From the NCBI GenBank assembly GCA_964243435.1, contig CAXTFM010000062.1, positions 1-17,539 on the forward strand: a stretch of DNA of 17,539 nucleotides, written 5' to 3'. The notes beneath the pieces are model-generated. The model was not told the DNA's origin. It saw nothing but the letters and a program-made list of their open reading frames with translations, and searched no databases. Both the position numbers and the translations under genes were made by a program. Source of the stretch: RH-AL1 sp964243435 (GTDB lineage Bacteria; Pseudomonadota; Alphaproteobacteria; Rhizobiales; Beijerinckiaceae). Shown here one piece after another: positions 6,971-16,335 of the stretch (position 1 is the stretch's first letter; every line of letters starts with the position of its first letter).

Positions 6971-7930
6971 ATGGGCGCCTACCTCGCACGACGCCTGCTC
7001 ATCGCCATCCCGAGCCTGATCGGGATCAGCGTGGTGCTGTTCACCGTTCTGGCGCTCGCGCCGGGCGACCCGTTCGGGGAACTCGCCTCGAACCCGAACG
7101 TGCCGCCAAGCGTCAGGGAGGCGCTGCGCGTCAAGTTCGGGCTCAACGACCCCATCATGATGCGCTACATGCATTGGGCGATGGCGATGATGCACGGGGA
7201 CTGGGGCTTTTCCTTCGCCAGCCGCGTCAACGTCACCGCGCTGATCCTGCAACGGCTGCCGGCGACGCTGATCGTGGTCGGGTCGTCGCAGGTCCTGGCG
7301 CTGATGGTGGCGCTCCCCGTCGGCATCTTCGGCGCGCTGCGGCCGTATTCGGTGTTCGACCAGGTCGCGAACGGCATTGCCTTCATCGGCTTCTCCCTGC
7401 CCACCTTCTTCACCGGCCTGCTGCTGATCCTGCTCTTCTCCATCCGGCTCGACTGGCTGCCCTTCGTGTACAAGGCCGACCTCGACGCGACCGGCTGGCA
7501 TTGGTGGTGGGAAAGCTTCAAGCAGGCGATCATGCCGGTCGCGGTGCTGGGGCTGTTCCAGGCCTCGTCCTACACGCGCTACGTGCGCTCGGCCGTGCTC
7601 GACGTGGCGCGCCTCGACTACGTGACCACCGCGCGCGCCAAGGGGCTCGCCGAGGGCACGGTGGTGCGCCGCCACATCGCCCGCAACGCCCTGATCCCGG
7701 TGGTGACGCTGGTCGCCTTGCAGATGCCGGCGGTGTTCGGCGGCGCCATCGTCACGGAGCAGATCTTCCGGGTGCCGGGCATCGGCTCGCTGCTGATCGA
7801 CGCCATGCTCGCCAACGACACACCCGTGGTGATGGCGGTGACCTTCGTCTTCGCCTGCCTCGTGGTGCTGTTCAACCTCGTCGCCGACCTGCTCTACGGC
7901 CTGCTCGACCCGCGCATCTCCTTTGGCTGA
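6971..7930 (+). CDS. ABC importer permease, DppB type (importer 1)
   Basis: A 319-residue inner-membrane permease with about six transmembrane segments. The N-terminus MGAYLARRLLIAIPSLIGIS, the APGDP motif (30-34) and the GLNDP stretch before a short periplasmic helix are diagnostic of DppB/OppB. The cytoplasmic EAA loop that contacts the ATPase is YVTTARAKGLAEGTVVRRHI (217-236), followed by ARNALIP. The ending LLDPRISFG is the usual C-terminus. The gene starts 7 nt after the binding-protein stop and its end overlaps the next permease by 8 nt, so translation is probably coupled. It pairs with the DppC-type permease to form the channel of importer 1. Confidence 0.95.
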   Translation: MGAYLARRLLIAIPSLIGISVVLFTVLALAPGDPFGELASNPNVPPSVREALRVKFGLNDPIMMRYMHWAMAMMHGDWGFSFASRVNVTALILQRLPATLIVVGSSQVLALMVALPVGIFGALRPYSVFDQVANGIAFIGFSLPTFFTGLLLILLFSIRLDWLPFVYKADLDATGWHWWWESFKQAIMPVAVLGLFQASSYTRYVRSAVLDVARLDYVTTARAKGLAEGTVVRRHIARNALIPVVTLVALQMPAVFGGAIVTEQIFRVPGIGSLLIDAMLANDTPVVMAVTFVFACLVVLFNLVADLLYGLLDPRISFG

Positions 7931-8909
7931 GCCCGCCGCTCCCGACCCGGCCTTCCCCGACGGCGCGGCGGCGCTCGCCGCACCGGAGCCGTCGCCCGTC
8001 GCGTCTGCCGCGCCCGCCGCCGCGCCCACCGCGAACGCGTCGCCGGCGCTGCAAACCTGGCGGCGTTTCCGCCGCCACCGCCTCGCCGTGGTCAGCATCG
8101 TCATCCTGCTGGCGCTCGTCGGCGGCGTCCTGCTCGGGCCGCTGCTGTGGCCGCTTTCGATCGACGACATCGACTTCGCCGCCACCCTGCAGGGTCCCAC
8201 CGCCGCCCACCCCTTCGGCACCGACGACCTCGGGCAGGATCTGCTCGCCCGCATGATCTACGGCGGCCGCATCTCGCTCGCCGTCGGCTTCGCCGCGATG
8301 CTCGTCGCGACCGTCGTCGGCATCCTCGTCGGCGCGCTCGCCGGCATGTCGCGGGGGGTCGCCGACACCGTGCTGATGTGGGTGACGGACCTGTTCCTGT
8401 CGCTGCCGCAACTGCCGCTGCTGCTCCTCATCATCTACCTGTTCCGCGACGCGCTGAAGTCGGCGTTCGGCGTCGAGGGCGGCGTCTTCATCCTGGTGGT
8501 GACGGTGATCGGCGGCCTGCGCTGGATGCCCGTGGCGCGCCTCGTGCGGGCGCAGTTCCTCACCCTTCGCGAGAAGGAGTTCGTGGAAGCCGCGCGCGCT
8601 GCCGGCGCGAGCCGGAGTTGGCTCGTGATCCGCCACATCCTGCCAAACGCGATCGGGCCGGTGATCGTCGCCGCCACCATCGAGGTGTCGGCCGCCATCA
8701 TCGCGGAATCGACCCTGTCCTTCCTCGGCCTCGGCTTTCCGCCCGACATCCCGACCTGGGGCCGCCTGCTGTTCGACGCCAAGGACCATCTCGGCGTGGC
8801 GACGCACTGGGCGCTTTTCCCCGGTGCGGCGATCTTCCTGACCGTGCTGTCGATCAATTTCCTCGGTGACGGACTGCGGGACGCGCTCGACCCGCGTCGG
8901 GTGTTGTAG
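7923..8909 (+). CDS. ABC importer permease, DppC type (importer 1)
   Basis: A 328-residue permease with about six transmembrane segments. Residues 1-42 are an Ala/Pro-rich cytosolic extension, followed by WRRFRRHRLAVVSIV, the usual start of DppC. Diagnostic features are HPFGTDDLGQDLLARMIYGG (96-115), the EAA loop EFVEAARAAGASRSWLVIRH (219-238) and the ending FLGDGLRDALDPR. The only in-frame start before the first membrane segment is TTG at 7923, inside the end of the DppB-type gene (8 nt overlap), and no clear ribosome site precedes it. Initiation is therefore probably by translational coupling. If the true start were later, part of the low-complexity extension would be lost but not the permease core. 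Confidence 0.93.
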   Translation: MAEPAAPDPAFPDGAAALAAPEPSPVASAAPAAAPTANASPALQTWRRFRRHRLAVVSIVILLALVGGVLLGPLLWPLSIDDIDFAATLQGPTAAHPFGTDDLGQDLLARMIYGGRISLAVGFAAMLVATVVGILVGALAGMSRGVADTVLMWVTDLFLSLPQLPLLLLIIYLFRDALKSAFGVEGGVFILVVTVIGGLRWMPVARLVRAQFLTLREKEFVEAARAAGASRSWLVIRHILPNAIGPVIVAATIEVSAAIIAESTLSFLGLGFPPDIPTWGRLLFDAKDHLGVATHWALFPGAAIFLTVLSINFLGDGLRDALDPRRVL

Positions 8910-8920
8910 GGGGCCTTGCC

Positions 8921-10786
8921 GTGGAAGACACCGTGACGCCGATCCTGTCGGTCGAGAACCTCCGCACCTCCTTCAAGGTGGAGGGGCGCTGGCGCGAGGT
9001 GGTGCGCGGCGTGTCCTTCACCATCGCGCCGCGCGAAACCGTGGCGCTCGTCGGGGAGTCCGGCTCGGGCAAGAGCGTCACGGCGCTGTCCTGCATGCGG
9101 CTGACGCCGGCGGCGTCGAGCAAGGTGGAAGGGCGCATCCTGCTCGGCGGGCGCGACCTCCTGCGCATGTCGGCCAACGACGTGCGCTGCATCCGCGGCA
9201 ACGACATCGCCATGATCTTCCAGGAGCCGATGACGAGCCTCAACCCGGTGCTCACCGTCGGCTTCCAGGTCGCCGAGGCGCTGATGCTGCACCGCGGGAT
9301 GACGCGCACCGCCGCCGAGGCGGAAACGGTGCGCCTGTTCGACAAGGTCCGCATCCCCGCCGCCGCCTCGCGGATGCATGACTATCCCCACCGCTTCTCC
9401 GGCGGCATGCGCCAGCGCGCCGTGATCGCCATGGCGCTGGCCTGCCGGCCGAAGCTGCTCATCGCCGACGAGCCGACCACCGCGCTCGACGTCACCATCC
9501 AGGCGCAGATCCTCGACCTGATCCGGCAGCTCCAGCACGAGGAGGGCATGTCCGTGCTGTTCATCACCCACGACATGGGCGTGGTGGCGGAGGTCGCGGA
9601 CCGCACCCTGGTGATGCTGAACGGGCGGGCGGTCGAGTGCAAGCCGACGGCGGAGCTGTTCGCCCGCGCCGAGCATCCCTACTCGCGTGCGCTCCTCGCC
9701 GCGGTGCCGCGGCTTGGCTCGATGGCCGGCCGCAGCCGCCCGACGCGCTTCGCCATCGTCGACCGCGCCACGGGCGAGCCGGAACGGCTCGGCGAGGAGG
9801 TGGTGTCGGTCGCGGACGCCGACGCGACGCGGCGCCCGGTCCTCGAGGTCCGCGACCTCGTCACCCGCTTCCCCATCCGCGGCGGCCTGATGGGGCGCCT
9901 CACCGGCCGCGTCCACGCCGTGGAGAGCGTGTCGTTCAGCCTCGCCGCCGGCGAAACCCTGTCGCTCGTCGGCGAGTCCGGCTGCGGCAAGTCGACGACG
10001 GGACGCTCGCTGCTGCGCCTGATCGAGCCGCAGTCCGGCTCCGTGCTGCTCGACGGGGAGGACGTGCTGGGGCTGGGGCCGAGCGCGCTGCGCGCCTGCC
10101 GCCACCGCATGCAGATGATTTTCCAGGATCCCTTCGCCAGCCTCGACCCGCGCATGACGATCGGCGCGGCGGTCGCCGAGCCGATGCTCATCAACCGCCT
10201 CGCCGCGCCCAAGGAGGCGCGCGAGCGCGCGGCCGACCTGCTCGGCCGCGTCGGCCTCCAGCCCGACATGGCCGGGCGCTTCCCCCACGAGTTCTCCGGC
10301 GGCCAGCGCCAGCGCATCTGCATCGCCCGCGCCCTGGCGGTGCGGCCGCGCCTCATCGTCGCCGACGAGGCGGTGTCCGCGCTCGACGTGTCGGTGAAGG
10401 CGCAGGTCGTGAACCTGATGCTGGAACTCCAGGCGGAGTTCGGGCTGGCTTACCTGTTCATCTCGCACGACATGGCGGTCGTCGAGCGCGTCAGCCACAG
10501 GGTCGCGGTGATGTACCTCGGCGAGATCGTTGAGATCGGGCCGCGGCAGGCGCTGTTCGCCGCCCCGCAGCACCCCTACACCAAGCGGCTCATCGCCGCC
10601 GTGCCCGTGCCCGACCCCGCACGCCGGGCGCGCCGCCACGCGATCAAGGCCGACGAGATCAAGAACCCGATCCGCCCGCCCGACTACGTGCCGCCGACGC
10701 GGATGTACCGCGACGTGTCGCCCGGCCACGTCGTGCAGGTGTGGGACGAGGAATGGGAGCATCACGCGGCGCCGGCGGCGGCGTGA
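8921..10786 (+). CDS. Fused double ABC ATPase, GsiA-like (importer 1)
   Basis: A 621-residue cytosolic protein with two complete ABC domains in one chain, supplying both ATPase subunits of importer 1. Domain 1 has Walker A GESGSGKS (45-52), signature FSGGMRQR (159-166), Walker B LLIADEP (179-185) and the H-loop ITHD. Domain 2 has Walker A GESGCGKS (351-358), signature FSGGQRQR (458-465), Walker B LIVADEA (478-484) and ISHD. Each half ends with the Opp-type HPYT/HPYS...AAVP segment. Length and layout match GsiA (about 620 residues), but that suggests architecture rather than glutathione as substrate. It lacks the C-terminal Cys motif seen in the two ATPases of importer 2. The start is GTG with AGGGGG 7 nt upstream. 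Residues 181-201 (about) are encoded by DNA identical to the importer-2 DppD-type gene. Confidence 0.94.
   Translation: MEDTVTPILSVENLRTSFKVEGRWREVVRGVSFTIAPRETVALVGESGSGKSVTALSCMRLTPAASSKVEGRILLGGRDLLRMSANDVRCIRGNDIAMIFQEPMTSLNPVLTVGFQVAEALMLHRGMTRTAAEAETVRLFDKVRIPAAASRMHDYPHRFSGGMRQRAVIAMALACRPKLLIADEPTTALDVTIQAQILDLIRQLQHEEGMSVLFITHDMGVVAEVADRTLVMLNGRAVECKPTAELFARAEHPYSRALLAAVPRLGSMAGRSRPTRFAIVDRATGEPERLGEEVVSVADADATRRPVLEVRDLVTRFPIRGGLMGRLTGRVHAVESVSFSLAAGETLSLVGESGCGKSTTGRSLLRLIEPQSGSVLLDGEDVLGLGPSALRACRHRMQMIFQDPFASLDPRMTIGAAVAEPMLINRLAAPKEARERAADLLGRVGLQPDMAGRFPHEFSGGQRQRICIARALAVRPRLIVADEAVSALDVSVKAQVVNLMLELQAEFGLAYLFISHDMAVVERVSHRVAVMYLGEIVEIGPRQALFAAPQHPYTKRLIAAVPVPDPARRARRHAIKADEIKNPIRPPDYVPPTRMYRDVSPGHVVQVWDEEWEHHAAPAAA
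9458..9522 (+). repeat. 65-bp exact direct repeat shared with 14845-14909
   Basis: The Walker B to D-loop region of the first ATPase half is identical base for base over 65 nt to the same region of the importer-2 DppD-type gene (14845-14909), although the surrounding genes differ clearly. Protein constraint with strong codon bias could explain it, or a short gene-conversion tract. Confidence 0.85.
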
Positions 10787-10811
10787 CGCGGGACATGGTC
10801 GGGGTGGCGAG

Positions 10812-12233
10812 ATGACGGAACTGTGGCGCCTCGGCGCGGGGGAGATCGCGCGGCGGGTCCGCGCGCGCGAGGTCAGCGCGACGGAAGTGTGCCGCGACGC
10901 GCTGGCGCGGCTCGACGCGGTGAACCCGGCGATCAACGCCGTGGTTGACCCCCGCCCCGAGGACGCCCTGGCGGCCGCGGCGGCGGTCGACCGTGCGCTC
11001 GCCGCCGGCCTCGCGCTCGGCCCGCTCGCCGGCGTGCCCGTGACCGTCAAGGACAATGTCGACCAGGCGGGCTGCGCCAACACCAACGGCCTCGTCGCGC
11101 AGCGCGACCTCGTCGCGACGGCGGACAGCCCCGTCGTCACGAACCTGCGCCGGGCCGGCGCGGTCATCATCGGGCGCACCAACGTACCGGCCTTCTCCGC
11201 CCGCTGGTTCACCGACAACCGGCTCCATGGCCGCACCAGGAACCCGCGTGATCCCACGCTGACGCCGGGCGGCTCCTCGGGTGGCGCCGCCGCGGCGGTC
11301 GCCGCCGGAATAGGCGCCCTCGCCCACGGCACCGACATCGCCGGCTCGGTGCGCTTCCCCGCCTACGCCTGCGGCGTCCACGGCCTCAGGCCGACGCTCG
11401 GCCGCATCCCCGCCTTCAACGCGTCCGCCCCCGAACGGTCGATCGGCGGACAGCTCATGGCCGTATCCGGCCCGCTGGCGCGCACGATCGGGGACCTCCG
11501 GCTCGCGCTCGACGCCTTGGCGCAGCCTGACGCGCGCGATCCCTGGTACGTGCCGGCCCCGCTCGCAGGGCCGCCGGCGCCGCGCCGCGCCGCGCTCTGC
11601 CTGCGCCCCGACGGCCTCGTCATCGACCCGGCCGTCGAGGCGGCGCTCCTCGACGCCGCCGCCCGGCTGGAGCGCGCCGGCTGGGCGGTGGACGCGCGCG
11701 ACGACCTGCCCCCGCTGGCGGAGGCGGCGGACCTCAACGGCCTGCTTTGGATCGGCGACGGCTATGCCGACAAGCTCCGCGACGCCGAGCGGGAGGGCGA
11801 TGCCGGCGCGCTCGCCGTGATGCGCGGCCTCGCCGACATCGCGGCGGGGTTCGACCTCGGCACCCTGTCCCGCGCGCTGACGCGGCGGGCGACGCTGCTG
11901 CGGCAATGGCAGCTGTTCCTCGACGTCCACCCCGTCGTGCTGTTGCCGGTCTGCGGCGAGCTGCCCTTCGCCGACGATGCCGACCTCGGCGGCGGCGACG
12001 CCTTCGCGCGGCTGTGGCGCGCCCAGCTCACCCAGGCGGCCATCCCCTTCCTCGGCCTGCCCGCGCTGACCGTTTCGACCGGCCTCGCCGGGACCGCGCC
12101 GGTCGGCGTCCAGCTCGTCGCCGCGCGCTTCCGCGAGGACCTGTGCCTCCAGGCGGGCGAGGCCATCGAGGCCGGCGGCGTGCCGTCATCGCCGATAGAC
12201 CCCGTCGGCGTGGCGCCGGTGCCGGCGCGGTGA
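10812..12233 (+). CDS. Amidase-signature family hydrolase
   Basis: A 473-residue cytosolic amidase that hydrolyses carboxamides or cyclic/linear amide bonds with a Ser-cisSer-Lys triad. The triad is visible: K80 in VTVKDN, S155 in the Gly/Ser-rich PGGSSGG (152-158) and the nucleophile S179 in GTDIAGSVRFPA (173-184). Full length is normal for the family. The start is ATG; the only upstream help is a weak GGCGAG-like site, and the gap after the ATPase is 25 nt, so it is probably part of the importer-1 transcript. It sits between two complete peptide-type importer cores, which implies that it acts on an imported amide. NylA-type, GatA-like and aryl/peptide amidases share this fold. GatA itself is unlikely without gatB and gatC nearby. 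The substrate is not readable from sequence. Confidence 0.92.
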   Translation: MTELWRLGAGEIARRVRAREVSATEVCRDALARLDAVNPAINAVVDPRPEDALAAAAAVDRALAAGLALGPLAGVPVTVKDNVDQAGCANTNGLVAQRDLVATADSPVVTNLRRAGAVIIGRTNVPAFSARWFTDNRLHGRTRNPRDPTLTPGGSSGGAAAAVAAGIGALAHGTDIAGSVRFPAYACGVHGLRPTLGRIPAFNASAPERSIGGQLMAVSGPLARTIGDLRLALDALAQPDARDPWYVPAPLAGPPAPRRAALCLRPDGLVIDPAVEAALLDAAARLERAGWAVDARDDLPPLAEAADLNGLLWIGDGYADKLRDAEREGDAGALAVMRGLADIAAGFDLGTLSRALTRRATLLRQWQLFLDVHPVVLLPVCGELPFADDADLGGGDAFARLWRAQLTQAAIPFLGLPALTVSTGLAGTAPVGVQLVAARFREDLCLQAGEAIEAGGVPSSPIDPVGVAPVPAR

Positions 12234-12283
12234 CGGGCGCGGCCGACCCGCCGCGACGCGTTCTGCCGGGCAGCCGCCACCGT

Positions 12284-12307
12284 GCGCGCCGGCCGGTCCC
12301 GGCGCGC
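12284..12307 (+). repeat. GC-rich 9-bp hairpin after the amidase gene
   Basis: GCGCGCCGG and CCGGCGCGC form a perfect 9-bp stem with a 6 nt loop, 50 nt after the amidase stop. A smaller stem (GCGCC/GGCGC, 12341-12357) follows. No run of T follows either, so classical intrinsic termination is doubtful. A partial terminator, mRNA processing barrier or stability element that lowers expression of importer 2 is possible. The rest of the 205 nt gap (12234-12438) shows no gene and no promoter that I recognise. Confidence 0.55.
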
Positions 12308-12438
12308 GGCACGATTCTGGCCAACACGATCGGGCAGGCGGCGCCGGCGGGCGGCGCGGGGCGGTCGCCGTCGCTCCGCGCGTCCGTGCCGGCCCGACCT
12401 GCGCGCCACCGCGCTTCCGTTTCCCAGCAGGGCGTTCA

Positions 12439-13380
12439 ATGCTGACCTACGCGATACGACGGGTGCTGGTGACGTTTCCGGTCATGCTCATCGTGGCCCT
12501 GTTCGTGTTCAGCCTGCTGTACCTGACGCCCGGCGACCCGGCGGCTCTCATCGCCGGCGACCAGGCCACGCCGGCGGACATCGCGCGCATCCGCGCGACG
12601 CTCGGCCTCGACCGTCCCTTCCTCGTGCAGTTCGGGGAATGGTGCTGGCGCATCCTCCACGGCGACCTCGGCACCTCCATCTTCACCCGCCTGCCGGTCA
12701 CCCACCTCATCGCCCAGCGCATCGAGCCGACGCTGTCGCTGCTGCTGCTGACCCTCGTCATCGCACTCTGCGTCGCCGTGCCGCTCGGCGTCGTGGCCGC
12801 CTGGAAGCAGGGTTCGCTGATCGACCGCGCGGCCATGCTGCTTTCCGTGCTGGGCTTCTCCGTGCCGGTGTTCGTGGTCGGCTACCTGCTCGCCTACGTC
12901 TTCGCGCTGCGGCTGCGGTGGCTGCCGGTGCAGGGTTTCACCCCCCTAAGCCAGGGCGTCGTGCCCTTCCTGTCGAGCCTGATCCTGCCCGCGCTGGCGC
13001 TCGCCCTGCTCTACATCGCGCTGATCGCGCGCGTGACGCGGGCCACCATGCTGGAAGCGATGGGGCAGGACTACATGCGCACGGCGCGGGCGAAGGGCGT
13101 CGGCCAGGGCGGGCTCATGTTCGTCCACGCGCTGAAGAACGCCGCCGTGCCCATCGTCACCGTGGTCGGCATCGGCTTCGCCGCGCTCATCAGCGGCGCC
13201 GTCGTCACCGAAAGCGTGTTCGCCATCCCCGGCATTGGGCGCCTGGTGACGGACGCGATCCTGCGGCGCGACTACCCCATCATCCAGGGCGTGGTGCTGC
13301 TGTTCTCGTTCCTCTACGTCCTGATCAACCTCGGCGTCGACCTCCTTTACACCGTCTTCGACCCGAGGATACGCCTTTGA
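12439..13380 (+). CDS. ABC importer permease, DppB type (importer 2)
   Basis: A 313-residue permease with about six transmembrane segments. It has the DppB/OppB N-terminus MLTYAIRRVLVTFPVMLIV, the TPGDP motif (30-34), HGDLGTSIFTRLPV after the first periplasmic stretch, and the EAA loop DYMRTARAKGVGQGGLMFVH ahead of ALKNAAVP. It ends in FDPRIRL. The start is ATG with AGGG 6 nt upstream. It opens a second importer core after the 205 nt gap that follows the amidase. The last bases overlap the next gene as TTGA. It is clearly diverged from the importer-1 DppB-type protein, so the two systems are not a recent tandem duplication. Confidence 0.95.
   Translation: MLTYAIRRVLVTFPVMLIVALFVFSLLYLTPGDPAALIAGDQATPADIARIRATLGLDRPFLVQFGEWCWRILHGDLGTSIFTRLPVTHLIAQRIEPTLSLLLLTLVIALCVAVPLGVVAAWKQGSLIDRAAMLLSVLGFSVPVFVVGYLLAYVFALRLRWLPVQGFTPLSQGVVPFLSSLILPALALALLYIALIARVTRATMLEAMGQDYMRTARAKGVGQGGLMFVHALKNAAVPIVTVVGIGFAALISGAVVTESVFAIPGIGRLVTDAILRRDYPIIQGVVLLFSFLYVLINLGVDLLYTVFDPRIRL
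13365..13368 (+). promoter_or_regulatory. Shine-Dalgarno site supporting a TTG start for the importer-2 DppC gene
   Basis: GAGG stands 8 nt before the TTG at 13377, whose first base precedes the TGA stop of the DppB-type gene (TTGA overlap). This supports the TTG over the later in-frame GTG near 13439, which has no comparable site. Confidence 0.55.
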
Positions 13381-14321
13381 GCCTCGCCGCGCTGCTCGAC
13401 CGCCGCGACCTGCCCCCCGGCCAGGACCTCCCGCCCGGCGTGGTGGAGGCGGCGCCGCTGCCCGACGTGCTGCCGCCGCCGCGCCGGCGCGGCCGCGCGG
13501 CGCAGCTGCTCAAGCGCCACCCGCTGATCATCGTCGGCGGGCTGCTGCTCGGCGTCATGGCGGTCATCGCCCTGTTCGCGCCGGAGCTCGGCACGGTCGA
13601 CCCGCTCGCCCTCGCGCCGGCGCGCCGCCTCCGCCCACCCTCCGACGCGGCCTGGTTCGGCACGGACATGCTGGGGCGCGACCTGTATTCGCGCACCCTC
13701 TACGGCGCGCGGGTGTCGCTCATCGTCGGCCTCGCGGTGGGGCTGCTGTCGTCGCTCGGCGGCGTCGCCGTCGGCGCGCTGTCCGGCTTCGTGCGCGCGC
13801 TCGACCCCATCATCATGCGCATCATGGACGGGCTCATGTCCATCCCCTCGATCCTGCTGGCGGTGGCGCTCACCGCGCTGACGCGAGGGTCCGTGACCAA
13901 CGTCGTGGTCGCCATCACCATCGCGGAAACGCCGCGCGTGGCCCGCCTGGTGCGCGGCCTCGTGCTCAGCCTGCGCGAGCAGCCCTACATCGAGGCGGCG
14001 GTGACCTGCGGGGCGCGCCTACCCGCGATCATCGTGCGCCACGTGCTGCCGAACATCCTGGCGCCGCTGCTGGTGCAGACCACCTACGTCGCCGCCTCCG
14101 CGATGATCACGGAGGCCATCCTGTCCTTCATCGGCGCGGGCACGCCGCCGATCTTCCCGTCCTGGGGCAACATCATGGCCGAGGGCCGGGCGCTGTGGCA
14201 GGTCAAGCCCTACCTCGTGTTCTTTCCCGCCGCGTTCCTGTCGGTCACCGTGCTCGCCGTGCAGCTGCTCGGCGACGGGCTGCGCGACGCGCTCGATCCC
14301 CGCATCGCGCGGGAGCTTTGA
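13377..14321 (+). CDS. ABC importer permease, DppC type (importer 2)
   Basis: A 314-residue permease beginning at a TTG that overlaps the stop of the preceding gene by 4 nt. Residues 1-42 form a Pro/Arg-rich cytosolic lead, then LLKRHPLIIVGGLLLGVMAV starts the first membrane segment. Diagnostic motifs are WFGTDMLGRDLYSRTLYGAR (93-112), the EAA loop PYIEAAVTCGARLPAIIVRH (203-222) and the ending LLGDGLRDALDPRIAREL. About six transmembrane segments are expected. The frame stays open far upstream into the DppB-type gene, but that extension has no family similarity and is not coding. The protein forms the importer-2 channel with the DppB-type partner, and the ATPase gene follows 1 nt after its stop. 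Confidence 0.93.
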   Translation: MSLAALLDRRDLPPGQDLPPGVVEAAPLPDVLPPPRRRGRAAQLLKRHPLIIVGGLLLGVMAVIALFAPELGTVDPLALAPARRLRPPSDAAWFGTDMLGRDLYSRTLYGARVSLIVGLAVGLLSSLGGVAVGALSGFVRALDPIIMRIMDGLMSIPSILLAVALTALTRGSVTNVVVAITIAETPRVARLVRGLVLSLREQPYIEAAVTCGARLPAIIVRHVLPNILAPLLVQTTYVAASAMITEAILSFIGAGTPPIFPSWGNIMAEGRALWQVKPYLVFFPAAFLSVTVLAVQLLGDGLRDALDPRIAREL

Positions 14322-14322
14322 C

Positions 14323-15320
<998 letters not shown>

Positions 15321-15324
<4 letters not shown>

Positions 15325-16307
15325 GCACCCGCCCCCTGCTCGAATGCAACGTGCTGACCAAGCACTTCCCGCTGCGCAGCCCGCTGCTCGGCCGCGCGGT
15401 CGGCGCCGTCCACGCCGTGGACGACGTGACCTTCGCCGTCGAGCGCGGGCAGACCCTGTCGCTCGTCGGGGAAAGCGGCTGCGGCAAGTCCACCGTCGGG
15501 CGCATGATCCTGCGCCTCGTCGATCCCACGGCGGGCGAGATCTACCTCGGCGGCGAGCGCATCGACCAGCTCGGCGGCCGCCGGCTGCGGCCGCTGCGTC
15601 GGCGCGTGCAGGTGATCTTCCAGGACCCGTTCTCGAGCCTCGACCCGCGCATGAGCGTCGGCGACATCATCGCCGAACCGCTGCGCAGCTTCGGCCTCGC
15701 CCGCGGCGCCGAGGTCGGCAAGCGCGTCGCCGAGTTGCTCGACCGCGTGCGCCTGCCGCGCGACGCCGCCACCCGGCGCCCGCACGAGTTTTCCGGCGGC
15801 CAGCGCCAGCGCATCGGCATCGCCCGCGCGCTCGCGCCCGGCGCCGACCTCCTCGTTTGCGACGAGGCGGTGTCGGCGCTCGACGTGTCGGTCAAGGCGC
15901 AGGTCGTCAACCTGCTCTGCGAGCTGCAGGCCGAGCTCGGCCTCGCCATGCTGTTCATCAGCCACGACCTCGCCATCGTCGAGCACATGACCCATCGCGT
16001 CGCCGTGATGTACCTCGGCAAGCTCGTCGAGAACGCCGACCGGCGCAGCCTGTTCGGCGACCCGCGCCACCCCTACACCCGCGCGCTGCTGTCCGCCGTG
16101 CCGGTGCCCGACCCCGACGCGACGCGACGCCGCATCGTGCTCAGCGGCGACGTGCCGAGCCCCGTCGACCCCCCCAAAGGCTGCCGCTTCCACACCCGCT
16201 GTCCCTACGTCTTCGACCGCTGCCGGTCGGAGGAGCCGAAGCTGCGCCCGGCTGGACCGGACCGCACCGTCGCCTGCCACCTCGACCGTTTGCCGGCGCT
16301 GCAATGA
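15321..16307 (+). CDS. ABC importer ATPase, DppF/OppF type (importer 2)
   Basis: A 328-residue ATPase subunit that pairs with the DppD-type ATPase. It has the OppF-style opening LTKHFPLRS and HAVDDVTFAVERGQTLSLVG, Walker A GESGCGKS (50-57), Q-loop IFQDPFSSLDPRM, signature FSGGQRQR (157-164), Walker B LLVCDEA (177-183) and H-loop ISHD (H215). The C-terminal tail has C288, C294, C301 and C319 in the same arrangement as its partner, again suggestive of a metal or iron-sulfur site. The start is GTG overlapping the previous stop (GTGA). The frame is open further upstream, but that part overlaps the DppD-type gene and is not family sequence. Nothing is missing from the nucleotide-binding core. Confidence 0.95.
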
Positions 16308-16335
16308 CGGGCGGCATCCTCGAGCGGAAGCAGCC

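Noticed and set aside
8435..11338. Very long antisense open frame on the minus strand opposite the ATPase and amidase genes
   Set aside because: It mirrors high-GC codon structure of the plus-strand genes, which have full catalytic motifs; the antisense translation is Arg/His/Ala-rich low complexity with no family features.
12282..13376. Upstream extension of the importer-2 DppC frame through the DppB gene
   Set aside because: The extension is Arg/Pro-rich out-of-frame translation of the DppB-type gene; family similarity begins only after the TTG at 13377.
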